DNA of 64,000 nucleotides from Rhodococcus sp. IEGM 1409 (lineage in GTDB: Bacteria > Actinomycetota > Actinomycetes > Mycobacteriales > Mycobacteriaceae). The position numbers and the translations under genes are program-made. Below the pieces are notes generated by a model, which was not told where the DNA came from, did not search any database, and saw only the letters and a program-made list of their open reading frames with translations. The DNA lies in NCBI RefSeq assembly GCF_030056735.1, contig NZ_JASHKN010000007.1, forward strand, positions 124,001 to 188,000. Reading direction: 5' to 3'. Positions 55,602 to 64,000 of this stretch are shown here, in pieces; position 1 is the stretch's first letter; every line of letters begins with the position of its first letter.

Positions 55602-58600
55602 ATGAAGCAACTTCCAGGCCCCCAGGGCCTCTATCACCCGTCCAATGAGCACGACTCCTGTGGAGTCGCATTTGTTGTCGACATGCATGGTCGCCGCAGC
55701 AGGGACATCGTCGAAAAGGCGATCACCGCTCTGGTCAACCTCGAGCATCGCGGCGCTGCCGGATCCGAACCCAACACGGGTGACGGTGCGGGCATTCTGC
55801 TGCAGGTTCCCGACAAGTTCTTCCGAGCTGTCGTGGACTTCGCGCTGCCCGCCGAAGGCGCGTACGCAACCGGTATCGCATTCCTCCCGCAGGGCGAAGC
55901 CGATGCACACGAGGCTGCTGCTGCAGTCGAGAAGATCGTCGTCGAAGAGGGCCTGAAGGTTCTCGGCTGGCGCGAGGTCGGAACAGACGACTCCTCGCTC
56001 GGCGCACTGGCGCGCGACGCGATGCCGACGTTCCGTCAGATCTTCATCGGCTCCGAGGGTGACAAGTACACCGGCATGGACCTCGAGCGTCGTGCATACG
56101 TAGTGCGTAAGCGCACCGAGCACGAACTCGGCTCCGAAGGCGCCGGCAAGGGTGGCCCGGGTAGCGAGACCGTGTACTTCCCCAGCCTGTCCGGCCAGAC
56201 GTTCGTCTACAAGGGCATGCTCACCACCCCGCAGCTCAAGGGTTTCTACCTCGATCTGCAGGACGATCGTGTCGAGAGCGCACTGGGCCTGGTCCACTCG
56301 CGCTTCTCCACCAACACGTTCCCGTCGTGGCCGCTGGCGCACCCGTTCCGCCGGGTCGCTCACAACGGTGAGATCAACACCGTCACCGGCAACGAGAACT
56401 GGATGCGCGCTCGCGAGTCCCTCATCGACAGCGACGTCTTCGGTGGCCGCGAGAACCTGGACAAGATCTTCCCGATCTGCACCCAGGGCGCCAGTGACAC
56501 CGCTCGTTTCGACGAGGTGCTCGAGATGCTGCACCTCGCCGGCCGCAGCCTGCCGCACGCGGTTCTCATGATGATCCCGGAAGCCTGGGAGAAGCACGAG
56601 AGCATGGACCCCGCTCGTCGGGCGTTCTACGAGTACCACTCGGCACTCATGGAGCCCTGGGACGGACCGGCGTCGGTGTGCTTCACCGACGGCACCGTCA
56701 TCGGCGCCGTGCTGGACCGCAACGGTCTGCGTCCGTCGCGTCTGTGGATCACCGAAGACGGCCTCGTTGTCATGGCGTCGGAGGTCGGCGTTCTGCCGAT
56801 CGATCCGTCCACCGTGGTCCGCAAGGTCCGCCTCCAGCCCGGCCGCATGTTCCTCGTGGACACCGCGCAGGGCCGGGTCATCAGCGACGACGAACTCAAG
56901 TCCGAACTCGCTGCCGAGCACCCGTACCAGCAGTGGATCGACGAAGGTCTGATCCACATGGACGACCTGCCGGACCGCCCGTACACGTACATGTCGCACG
57001 AGCGCGTCGTCCTTCGCCAGCAGCTCTTCGGTTTCACCAGCGAAGAGGTCAACCTGCTGGTCAAGCCGATGGCACTCTCCGGTGCCGAGGCTCTGGGCTC
57101 GATGGGTACCGACACTCCGATCGCCGTGCTCTCGTCACGTCCCCGGATGCTGTTCGACTACTTCTCGCAGCTCTTCGCTCAGGTCACCAACCCGCCTCTC
57201 GACGCGATTCGTGAAGAGGTTGTCACCAGCCTCGGCGCGACCATCGGCCCCGAGGGCGACCTACTGCACCCGAATGCGGACTCCTGCAAGCAGATTGCGC
57301 TCCCGCAGCCGATCCTGCACAACGACGATCTGTCGAAGCTCGTTCACGTCAACGACGACGGCGAATTCCCGGGCTTCCGCAGCGTCGTGATCCGCGGCCT
57401 GTACCCCGTCAAGGAAGGCGGCGACGGTATCCGTCGTGCGCTCGAGGGCATCAAGTACCAGGTCTCGCAGGCAATCGAGGGTGGCGCACGCATCGTCGTG
57501 CTCTCGGACCGTGAGTCCACCGAGGATTACGCGCCGATCCCGTCGCTGCTCCTCACCTCGGCTGTGCACCACCACCTGGTTCGTGAGAAGTCGCGCACCA
57601 AGGTCGGCCTCATCGTCGAGGCCGGCGACGCCCGCGAGGTGCACCACATGGCGCTCCTCATCGGCTTCGGTGCCGCAGCGGTCAACCCGTACATGGCTTT
57701 CGAGACCATCGACGAGTTCCTGCAGAACGGCGAGCTCGAGGGTCTGACCCTCGAGAAGGGCATCGCGAACTACATCAAGGCAGCCGGCAAGGGTGTCCTG
57801 AAGGTGATGTCCAAGATGGGCATCTCGACGCTCGCGTCGTACACCGGTGCTCAGCTGTTCCAGGTCATCGGCCTCTCGCAGGAGCTGACGGACGAGTACT
57901 TCACCGGTCTGCAGTCGCAGCTCGGTGGCATCGGCCTCGATCAGATCGCGGCCGACGTCCAGTCACGCCACTGCATTGCATACCTGGATCGCCCGGAAGA
58001 GCGCGCTCACCGCGAGCTCGAGGTCGGTGGCGAGTACCAGTGGCGTCGTGAAGGCGAGTACCACCTGTTCAACCCGGACACGGTCTTCAAGCTCCAGCAC
58101 GCAACTCGCTCAGGCCAGTACGAGGTGTTCAAGGAGTACACGACCATGGTCAACGACCAGTCGGAGCGCCTTGCTGCTCTGCGTGGTCTGTTCGACTTCA
58201 ACATCGGCAAGCGGCCGTCGATCTCGATCGACGAGGTCGAGCCGGCGAGCGAGATCGTCAAGCGTTTCTCGACGGGTGCGATGAGCTACGGCTCCATCTC
58301 CGCCGAGGCTCACGAGACCCTCGCCATCGCGATGAACCGTTTGGGCGCCCGCTCCAATTCCGGTGAGGGCGGCGAACATCCGTCGCGCTTCACGCCGGAC
58401 GAGAACGGCGATCTGCGTCGCAGTGCCATCAAGCAGGTCGCGTCGGGACGCTTCGGTGTCACCTCGCACTACCTGAGCAACTGCACCGACATCCAGATCA
58501 AGATGGCGCAGGGAGCCAAGCCCGGTGAGGGCGGCCAGCTTCCGGCTCACAAGGTGTACCCGTGGGTGGCCGAGGTTCGGCACTCCACGCCTGGCGTCGG

Positions 58601-60200
58601 CTTGATTTCGCCGCCGCCGCACCACGACATCTACTCGATCGAGGATCTCGCTCAGCTGATCCACGACCTGAAGAACGCCAACCCGCAGGCCCGCATCCAC
58701 GTGAAGCTGGTCTCCGAGGTCGGCGTCGGAACCGTCGCGGCCGGTGTCTCCAAGGCACATGCCGACGTCGTTCTGATCTCCGGTCACGACGGTGGCACCG
58801 GCGCCACCCCGCTGACCTCCGTCAAGCACGCGGGCGCACCGTGGGAGCTCGGCCTCGCCGAGACCCAGCAGACCTTGCTGCTCAACGGTCTTCGTGACCG
58901 CATCGTCGTGCAGGTCGACGGCCAGCTCAAGACGGGCCGCGACGTTGTCGTTGCTGCCCTGCTCGGCGGCGAGGAGTTCGGTTTCGCCACCGCACCGCTG
59001 GTGGTCTCGGGCTGCATCATGATGCGCGTCTGCCACCTCGACACCTGCCCCGTCGGTGTCGCGACGCAGAACCCGTTGCTGCGTCAGCGTTTCAGTGGCA
59101 AGCCGGAATTCGTCGAGAACTTCTTCATGTTCATCGCCGAAGAGGTTCGCGAGCTTCTCGCGGAACTCGGTTTCCGCACGCTGCTCGAAGCCGTCGGCCA
59201 GGTCGACATGCTGGACACCAAGCGCGCTCTCGATCACTGGAAGGGAAGCAAGGCAGGCAATCTCGATCTGTCGCCGATCCTCACCCAGGTCGAGTCCGCG
59301 TTCATGGACCAGGACGTCCACTGCACCGGCACGCAGGATCACGGTCTCGACAAGGCTCTCGATCAGCAGTTGATCGTCTCGGCCCGCAACGCACTCGACA
59401 AGGGTGAGGCGGTCTCCTTCGAGTCCGCGATCACCAACGTCAACCGCACGGTCGGCACCATGCTCGGCCATGAGGTCACCAAGGCATTCGGTGGAGCGGG
59501 CTTGCCCGAGGGCACCATCGACATCACGTTCACCGGTTCCGCCGGTAACAGCTTCGGTGCTTTCGTGCCCAGCGGTATGACCCTGCGCTTGCACGGCGAC
59601 GCCAACGACTTCGTCGGCAAGGGCCTCTCGGGTGGACGCATCGTCGTACGCCCGCCGCTCGATGCAGCGGAAGGCTTTGTCGCCGAGGACAACATCATCG
59701 GTGGCAACGTCATCCTGTTCGGCGCCACCAGCGGCGAGGCTCTGCTTCGCGGTGTCGTCGGCGAACGCTTCGCAGTCCGTAACTCCGGCGCCACTGCCGT
59801 CGTCGAGGGTGTGGGCGATCATGGTTGCGAGTACATGACGGGTGGAAAGGTGGTCATCCTCGGAGCCACCGGACGTAACTTCGGCGCCGGCATGTCCGGT
59901 GGCGTCGCGTACATCTACAACCCCGACAAGGCATTCGAGAAGAACCTCAACACCGAACTGGTGGACCTCGAGGATCTTTCGGGCGACGACTTCACCTGGT
60001 TGAAGAGCGTCATCGAACGTCATCGCGACGAAACCGGCTCCGAGGTTGCCACGCGCATCCTCGGCGACTGGTCGCAGCAGGTGGGTCACTTCGCAAAGGT
60101 GATGCCCCGCGACTACAAGAAGGTTCTTTTGGCCATCGCGGCCGCAGAGAAGGATGGCAAGAACGTGGACGAGGCAGTTATGGAGGCAGCTCGTGGGTGA
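55602..60200 (+). CDS. gltB: Glutamate synthase (NADPH) large subunit
   Basis: GltB makes two glutamates from glutamine and 2-oxoglutarate, the nitrogen-assimilating GOGAT reaction. The 1532-residue product begins with a short propeptide and the N-terminal nucleophile Cys20 in [14 protein letters not shown], then the class II amidotransferase domain. The central and FMN-binding synthase domains follow ([56 protein letters not shown]), then the 3Fe-4S cysteines in [15 protein letters not shown], and a C-terminal beta-helix (GxxxG-rich). ATG 55602 follows GAAGG; a longer open frame back to 55446 lacks family sequence. gltD overlaps its last 8 bases. Confidence 0.97.
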   Translation: MKQLPGPQGLYHPSNEHDSCGVAFVVDMHGRRSRDIVEKAITALVNLEHRGAAGSEPNTGDGAGILLQVPDKFFRAVVDFALPAEGAYATGIAFLPQGEADAHEAAAAVEKIVVEEGLKVLGWREVGTDDSSLGALARDAMPTFRQIFIGSEGDKYTGMDLERRAYVVRKRTEHELGSEGAGKGGPGSETVYFPSLSGQTFVYKGMLTTPQLKGFYLDLQDDRVESALGLVHSRFSTNTFPSWPLAHPFRRVAHNGEINTVTGNENWMRARESLIDSDVFGGRENLDKIFPICTQGASDTARFDEVLEMLHLAGRSLPHAVLMMIPEAWEKHESMDPARRAFYEYHSALMEPWDGPASVCFTDGTVIGAVLDRNGLRPSRLWITEDGLVVMASEVGVLPIDPSTVVRKVRLQPGRMFLVDTAQGRVISDDELKSELAAEHPYQQWIDEGLIHMDDLPDRPYTYMSHERVVLRQQLFGFTSEEVNLLVKPMALSGAEALGSMGTDTPIAVLSSRPRMLFDYFSQLFAQVTNPPLDAIREEVVTSLGATIGPEGDLLHPNADSCKQIALPQPILHNDDLSKLVHVNDDGEFPGFRSVVIRGLYPVKEGGDGIRRALEGIKYQVSQAIEGGARIVVLSDRESTEDYAPIPSLLLTSAVHHHLVREKSRTKVGLIVEAGDAREVHHMALLIGFGAAAVNPYMAFETIDEFLQNGELEGLTLEKGIANYIKAAGKGVLKVMSKMGISTLASYTGAQLFQVIGLSQELTDEYFTGLQSQLGGIGLDQIAADVQSRHCIAYLDRPEERAHRELEVGGEYQWRREGEYHLFNPDTVFKLQHATRSGQYEVFKEYTTMVNDQSERLAALRGLFDFNIGKRPSISIDEVEPASEIVKRFSTGAMSYGSISAEAHETLAIAMNRLGARSNSGEGGEHPSRFTPDENGDLRRSAIKQVASGRFGVTSHYLSNCTDIQIKMAQGAKPGEGGQLPAHKVYPWVAEVRHSTPGVGLISPPPHHDIYSIEDLAQLIHDLKNANPQARIHVKLVSEVGVGTVAAGVSKAHADVVLISGHDGGTGATPLTSVKHAGAPWELGLAETQQTLLLNGLRDRIVVQVDGQLKTGRDVVVAALLGGEEFGFATAPLVVSGCIMMRVCHLDTCPVGVATQNPLLRQRFSGKPEFVENFFMFIAEEVRELLAELGFRTLLEAVGQVDMLDTKRALDHWKGSKAGNLDLSPILTQVESAFMDQDVHCTGTQDHGLDKALDQQLIVSARNALDKGEAVSFESAITNVNRTVGTMLGHEVTKAFGGAGLPEGTIDITFTGSAGNSFGAFVPSGMTLRLHGDANDFVGKGLSGGRIVVRPPLDAAEGFVAEDNIIGGNVILFGATSGEALLRGVVGERFAVRNSGATAVVEGVGDHGCEYMTGGKVVILGATGRNFGAGMSGGVAYIYNPDKAFEKNLNTELVDLEDLSGDDFTWLKSVIERHRDETGSEVATRILGDWSQQVGHFAKVMPRDYKKVLLAIAAAEKDGKNVDEAVMEAARG

Positions 60201-61644
60201 TCCAAGCGGCTTCCTGAAGCACACGTCGCGCGAACTTCCGGTTCGCCGGCCGGTGCCGTTGCGCCTGCTCGACTGGAAAGAGGTCTACGAGGAGTTTCCG
60301 AACGAAACCCTCAAGACTCAGGCCAGTCGTTGCATGGACTGCGGAATTCCTTTCTGCCACAACGGTTGCCCTCTCGGAAACTTGATTCCCGAGTGGAACG
60401 ACCTGGTCTACAAGGACCACTGGCACGACGCCATCGAGCGTCTGCACGCGACCAACAACTTCCCGGAGTTCACCGGTCGTCTGTGCCCCGCACCCTGTGA
60501 GGCGTCCTGTGTCCTGGGCATCAACCAGGATCCGGTCACCATCAAGCAGGTCGAGGTCGAGATCATCGACAAGGCCTTCGACGAAGGGTGGGTCAAGCCG
60601 GTTCGCGCCGCGCACGCCACCAACAAGAAGGTCGCAGTTGTCGGCAGTGGTCCGGCCGGTCTGGCTGCAGCGCAGCAGCTGACCCGCGCCGGTCACGCAG
60701 TGACGGTCTTCGAGCGGGCAGACCGCATCGGCGGCCTGCTGCGCTACGGCATCCCCGAGTTCAAGATGGAGAAGCGGCACATCGACCGCCGTCTCGAGCA
60801 GATGGAAGCCGAAGGCACCGTCTTCAAGACCAACGTCAATGTCGGCGTGGACATCACCGCGGACGAGCTGCGCGAGCAGTTCGACGCAGTGGTTCTGGCC
60901 GGCGGCGCCACCGCAGCTCGCGATCTGCCGATCCCGGGCCGCGAACTGGACGGCATCCACCAGGCGATGGAGTTCCTTCCGATCGCCAACCGCGTGCAGT
61001 TGGGTGACCTCGACGCTCCCACCATCACCGCTGAGGGCAAGAAGGTTGTCATCATCGGCGGCGGCGACACCGGAGCGGACTGCCTCGGCACCTCGCACCG
61101 TCAGGGCGCGACCAGCGTCCACCAGTTCGAGATCATGCCGCGTCCGCCGGAGACTCGCGCCGAGCAGACCCCGTGGCCGACGTACCCGCTCATGTTCCGC
61201 GTGGCCTCGGCTCACGAGGAAGGCGGCGAGCGTCTGTTCTCCGTCAACACCGAGAACTTCGTCGGTGAAAACGGCAAGGTCACCGGACTCAAGGCTCACG
61301 AGGTCGAGATGAAGTCGGGCCGGTTCGAGAAGGTCGAGGGCTCGAACTTCGAGCTCGAAGCCGATCTCGTGCTCCTGGCGATGGGCTTCGTCGGCCCCGA
61401 GAAGCCGGGTCTGCTCACCGATCTCGGTGTCGACTTGAACGAGCGCGGCAACGTCGCCCGCACGTCGAAGTGGAACACCAACGTCGACGGCGTGTTCGTG
61501 GCCGGCGACATGGGCCGCGGTCAGTCCCTGATCGTCTGGGCCATCGCCGAGGGACGTTCCGCAGCAGCTGCTGTGGACACCTACCTCGAGGGTGTTACCG
61601 CCCTTCCGTCACCGATCCACCCGACAGCGGCTCCGCAGCGCTAG
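60193..61644 (+). CDS. gltD: Glutamate synthase small subunit
   Basis: GltD takes electrons from NADPH and passes them through FAD and Fe-S centres to GltB. The 483-residue product has the N-terminal cysteine clusters ([18 protein letters not shown] and [12 protein letters not shown]), the FAD motif [13 protein letters not shown] near residue 152, [13 protein letters not shown] near 182, the NADPH motif [11 protein letters not shown] near residue 290, and the closing [20 protein letters not shown]. The GTG start at 60193, after TGGAGG, overlaps gltB by 8 bp, so translation is coupled. A strong terminator follows. Confidence 0.97.
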   Translation: MGDPSGFLKHTSRELPVRRPVPLRLLDWKEVYEEFPNETLKTQASRCMDCGIPFCHNGCPLGNLIPEWNDLVYKDHWHDAIERLHATNNFPEFTGRLCPAPCEASCVLGINQDPVTIKQVEVEIIDKAFDEGWVKPVRAAHATNKKVAVVGSGPAGLAAAQQLTRAGHAVTVFERADRIGGLLRYGIPEFKMEKRHIDRRLEQMEAEGTVFKTNVNVGVDITADELREQFDAVVLAGGATAARDLPIPGRELDGIHQAMEFLPIANRVQLGDLDAPTITAEGKKVVIIGGGDTGADCLGTSHRQGATSVHQFEIMPRPPETRAEQTPWPTYPLMFRVASAHEEGGERLFSVNTENFVGENGKVTGLKAHEVEMKSGRFEKVEGSNFELEADLVLLAMGFVGPEKPGLLTDLGVDLNERGNVARTSKWNTNVDGVFVAGDMGRGQSLIVWAIAEGRSAAAAVDTYLEGVTALPSPIHPTAAPQR

Positions 61645-61653
61645 AGGCTCTTA

Positions 61654-61697
61654 CAAAGCCGCACCCCACCGCATTCGGTGGGGTGCGGCTTTGTTTC
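61654..61697 (+). terminator. Terminator of gltBD
   Basis: An 18-bp stem (CAAAGCCGCACCCCACCG at 61654-61671, complement at 61676-61693) with a 4-nt loop ends in GTTT. It lies 9 bp after the gltD stop. Confidence 0.93.
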
Positions 61698-61827
61698 TGC
61701 AAGTAATTCGCACGATCTGTAACAAACCTTCATCGATCGTGCATCGGACAGACATAACGCCCAGACAGTATGATTCCTGGCATCGATAGTGGTGTATGGG
61801 TTGCTTCAGTTAAATCAGGGGAGTTTC

Positions 61828-62724
61828 ATGCGTGCGAGACGTCTCGTTGCGGTGTTGTCGGCACTTGCTGCGGCAGTAGTGGTACCGGTTGTCAGTGCTC
61901 CCGTGGCGTCGGCTGATCCCTGCCCCAGCCTGTACGTCGTGGCCATCCCGGGAACGTGGGAGCCCTCGGGCACCAGGCCCGGCGCCGGCATGCTCGCCCC
62001 GGTCACCAACGGCCTTCCCGGTTCCGTGCGCACCGATTACGTCACGTACTCGGCGACGGCATTCCCGTGGGAGTCCAACGTCTACGCCAAGTCGAAGCAG
62101 CAGGCTGTCGACAACGCCCGCGGCATGATCGCCGCGATGGCCGCCTCGTGCGGTGACACTCGCTTCGCCATCATCGGATACAGCCAGGGTGCCGACGCGG
62201 CAGGCGATCTCGCCGCCGAGATCGGAACCGGCATCGGCGTTGTTCCCCCGACTCGCGTGGAGGGCGTCGGCTTGCTGTCCGATCCCCGTCGTTCCGAGTC
62301 CGACGTCCTGATCGGCCCCGCTGTCGGCGGTAACGGTGCCAGTGGTCCGCGAATCGGTGGGTTCGGTTGGCTCTCAGGCAAAACGGTGACGCTGTGTGCG
62401 GTCGGTGACCTGTACTGCTCGACGCCCAAGGACGATTTTGTGATGCGTCTGGCCGGATTCATGGCTCAGGCGTCCGATCCCACTCCCGCAAGTGCGCTCG
62501 CGCTGCGAGACGAGGCCGCCGTGATCGTCAACGATCTGGTGACCGCTGGCGGGCTCCCCGCACTGATCGCTCAGCTCGATCCGGGTGCGAATTCGCGGCG
62601 CGTCGATCAGTTGGTCGACTTCTACGGCTCGCAAGTCCATACCGACTACACGCGTTACGTCGTTGACGGCGCGGGCAATTCGGCTACATCCTGGCTGCAC
62701 GGCTGGTTGGCCGGCAAGGCCTGA
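61828..62724 (+). CDS. Secreted cutinase-family esterase
   Basis: The 298-residue precursor has a signal peptide (RARRLVAVLSALAAAVVVPVV) cleaved around ASA-DP near residue 29. The cutinase fold carries Cys32 at the mature N-terminus, nucleophile Ser119 in IIGYSQGAD and the acid region CAVGDLYCSTPKDD with Asp and a paired Cys. A likely catalytic His lies near the C-terminus (VHTDYTRY). In mycolate bacteria such enzymes hydrolyse esters, phospholipids or trehalose mycolates. It is about 80 residues longer than classic cutinases. ATG 61828 follows AGGGGAG. Confidence 0.9.
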   Translation: MRARRLVAVLSALAAAVVVPVVSAPVASADPCPSLYVVAIPGTWEPSGTRPGAGMLAPVTNGLPGSVRTDYVTYSATAFPWESNVYAKSKQQAVDNARGMIAAMAASCGDTRFAIIGYSQGADAAGDLAAEIGTGIGVVPPTRVEGVGLLSDPRRSESDVLIGPAVGGNGASGPRIGGFGWLSGKTVTLCAVGDLYCSTPKDDFVMRLAGFMAQASDPTPASALALRDEAAVIVNDLVTAGGLPALIAQLDPGANSRRVDQLVDFYGSQVHTDYTRYVVDGAGNSATSWLHGWLAGKA

Positions 62725-62736
62725 TCACTGAGCTGG

Positions 62737-63285
62737 TCAGCAGTACGTCTGCTCCGCGGTGTCGACGTAGATCTCGGCGATGCGCTGCGAGGACATCGGC
62801 GTGATCTGCGAGTACACCTCGCCCACGGAGTTGAACTCCGCCAGCACCTCGGACCGCGGCATGCCGTCGGCAAGAGCCTTGCAGGTGCCGTCGGCGTAAA
62901 GGATTTCTGCGGAATCCATTCCGGCGGGCGGGATCCCGGCCAGACGCAGAGCGGCGATGTACCGCTGGCCCCTCTCACCCGCGTTCGCGACGATCTCTTC
63001 CGGTGAGCGGGCGTCGATCGGTGCGTTTGCCGGTGGCGCTACCGGTAGTGACACCGGCGGTGGAGTCGATTCGGCCACGCTCGGCGCTGCTTCTGGAGTT
63101 GCGGCGGGTGGGCTGGTCGCCAGCGCCGACAGTGACTCGGGGGCAGTTGAACTCGACGTCGCCGCCACCGTGGTGCTGGTGGCGGCCGAAGTGGATTCTG
63201 CTGTTGCACTGTCGGATTGGCTGCTGCAGCCGCTGAGGAGTAGGCCCACTGCCGCGACGCAGAGGACCAGTCTGTTCTTGTTCAT
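62737..63285 (-). CDS. DUF732-type lipoprotein
   Basis: The 182-residue precursor has a lipobox LLLSGC (Cys20) and a long Ser/Thr/Ala/Pro-rich linker (residues ~21-95). A C-terminal domain follows with RYIAALRLAGIPPAGMDSAEILYADGTCKALADG and ending TAEQTYC. The two Cys of this domain and the GTCxAL motif match the DUF732 family common in mycobacteria. It should be lipid-anchored outside the membrane; the role is unknown. It converges with the cutinase gene (12 bp between stops). Confidence 0.85.
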   Translation of the reverse strand: MNKNRLVLCVAAVGLLLSGCSSQSDSATAESTSAATSTTVAATSSSTAPESLSALATSPPAATPEAAPSVAESTPPPVSLPVAPPANAPIDARSPEEIVANAGERGQRYIAALRLAGIPPAGMDSAEILYADGTCKALADGMPRSEVLAEFNSVGEVYSQITPMSSQRIAEIYVDTAEQTYC

Positions 63286-63497
63286 CACCCGTGAGTGTTA
63301 CACACCGTATCGCCTATTTTGTCCGTTTTAAGGAAACTCCCTTTTGCCCTGTTTTTAAGTCGAAGTCCTGTGATATACATCTGTTCAGTTGTTACTTGTG
63401 AGTAGGAGCACACCGCGAGACCTTGTCGGCGGCGGTCGAAACACAAGCAATGACTGCGAGTTTCGTCCCCCATCACATAAACGGCAGGGAGAATTCA

Positions 63498-64000
63498 GTG
63501 CAGAAATCTCACAAGAACGGCAACAGACGTCTCGGCACGCGCGTGGCCGTTATTGCAGGTACCGCGGGCGCGGTCCTCGCTTTTGCGGCACCGATGGCCT
63601 CGGCTCAGGATCCGGTCGACAATTCGGTACCCGGTGCCGCAGTGTGTCCGGCTACTGCCGAATCCTGTGTGTCGGTTGTGGTTCAGAGCGGAACCTTCGA
63701 CAACAACGGCTTCAACCTTCCGATCGGAAAAGGCGACATGATCATCGCCGCCGAGGCCGGCTCCGGTGAAGGTGAGTCCACCGTCCTTCTTCCGCGCGAC
63801 GACGGACATAACGGTGTCTACTCCAAGCCGTTGACCGTTCCCGGTGGAGTTCTCGGTATCGATCTTCCGTTCGGCAATCTCTTCGGCCTGGCCGCCGTCA
63901 CCGCCGAGGTGGAGGCAACGGCAGCGCCGACCCTCAACGGCATCATCACCGACATGGATCTGAGCATCCCAGTGCGGATGAAGATCAACAACGCATTCCT
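63498..64000 (+). CDS. Secreted protein of unknown function (3' end outside the window)
   Basis: GTG 63498 opens a frame that continues past the window end, giving 167 residues so far. CAGGGAG lies upstream. The N-terminus is a signal peptide (RLGTRVAVIAGTAGAVLAFAAPMASA, cleaved before QDPVDN near residue 35). The mature part contains a Cys pair (VCPATAESCVSV), IPIGKGDMIIAAEAGSGEGESTVLL-like segments and LGIDLPFGNLFGLAAVTAEVEATAAPTLNGIITDMDL. I do not recognise a family; related exported proteins are common in Rhodococcus. It may form a surface group with the preceding cutinase and DUF732 lipoprotein. Confidence 0.75.
   Translation, partial: MQKSHKNGNRRLGTRVAVIAGTAGAVLAFAAPMASAQDPVDNSVPGAAVCPATAESCVSVVVQSGTFDNNGFNLPIGKGDMIIAAEAGSGEGESTVLLPRDDGHNGVYSKPLTVPGGVLGIDLPFGNLFGLAAVTAEVEATAAPTLNGIITDMDLSIPVRMKINNAF

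Noticed and set aside
58110-60224. 704-codon minus-strand open frame opposite gltB
   Set aside because: It is an antisense shadow of the conserved gltB synthase domain; composition is biased to Asp, Val, Leu and Arg as expected for a mirror frame, with no motif.

Overview
This window is the chromosomal replication-origin region of an actinobacterium, most likely Rhodococcus (erythropolis/qingshengii type, inferred from gene order and family resemblance). The order rpmH, dnaA, oriC, dnaN, gnd, recF, dciA, gyrB, gyrA, DUF3566, tRNA-Ile, tRNA-Ala, cwsA-like, ppiA, crgA, DUF881, pabA/trpG, pknB, pknA, pbpA, rodA, pstP, fhaB, fhaA, tRNA-Leu matches the mycolate-bacteria origin cluster known from Mycobacterium, with local insertions. 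High G+C, many GTG starts and LpqH-like, cutinase, CwsA and CrgA genes fit.

Layout. 1-3.4 kb: end of an unrecognised gene, two parS sites flanking a small membrane-protein gene, and the leftward jag-yidC-yidD-rnpA-rpmH operon. 3.4-6.3 kb: dnaA with its upstream region and oriC in the dnaA-dnaN spacer (DnaA boxes, an AT-rich tract, nine CTCGAG palindromes). 6.3-19.6 kb: rightward replication genes through gyrA and DUF3566, interrupted between dciA and gyrB by a three-gene redox cassette. 19.7-27.2 kb: two tRNAs, a 36-residue protein, a bacterial eRF1-like protein, two hydrolases, CwsA-like, cyclophilin, rhomboid and LpqH-like genes. 27.3-33.1 kb: a catabolic-looking locus (MFS permease, GAF/PucR regulator, FAD-linked oxidase, TauD-like dioxygenase) with a shared 27-bp motif upstream of the permease and the oxidase. 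33.1-35.5 kb: PH-domain protein, a dense DnaA-box cluster, crgA, DUF881, pabA/trpG. 35.6-45.3 kb: leftward Ser/Thr phospho-signalling and cell-elongation operon. 45.5-55.0 kb: tRNA-Leu, a small secreted protein, a complete type I restriction-modification system and a phytoene-desaturase-like oxidoreductase. 55.6-64 kb: gltB-gltD and an envelope/secreted-protein group (cutinase, DUF732 lipoprotein, a partial secreted protein).

How the genes work together. The core encodes initiation (DnaA, oriC, DciA), elongation and repair (DnaN, RecF), topology (gyrase) and origin segregation sites (parS), next to genes that couple growth and division (CrgA, CwsA-like, PknA/PknB/PstP/FHA, RodA/PbpA). Accessory insertions are the 10.3-13.4 kb cassette, the 27-33 kb catabolic locus and the 46.6-52.8 kb restriction system. 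No CRISPR array, insertion sequence or prophage was seen. The items most worth following up are the remote DnaA-box cluster at 33.6 kb, the CTCGAG cluster in oriC, the di-iron-like cassette between dciA and gyrB, and the shared 27-bp motif of the catabolic locus.
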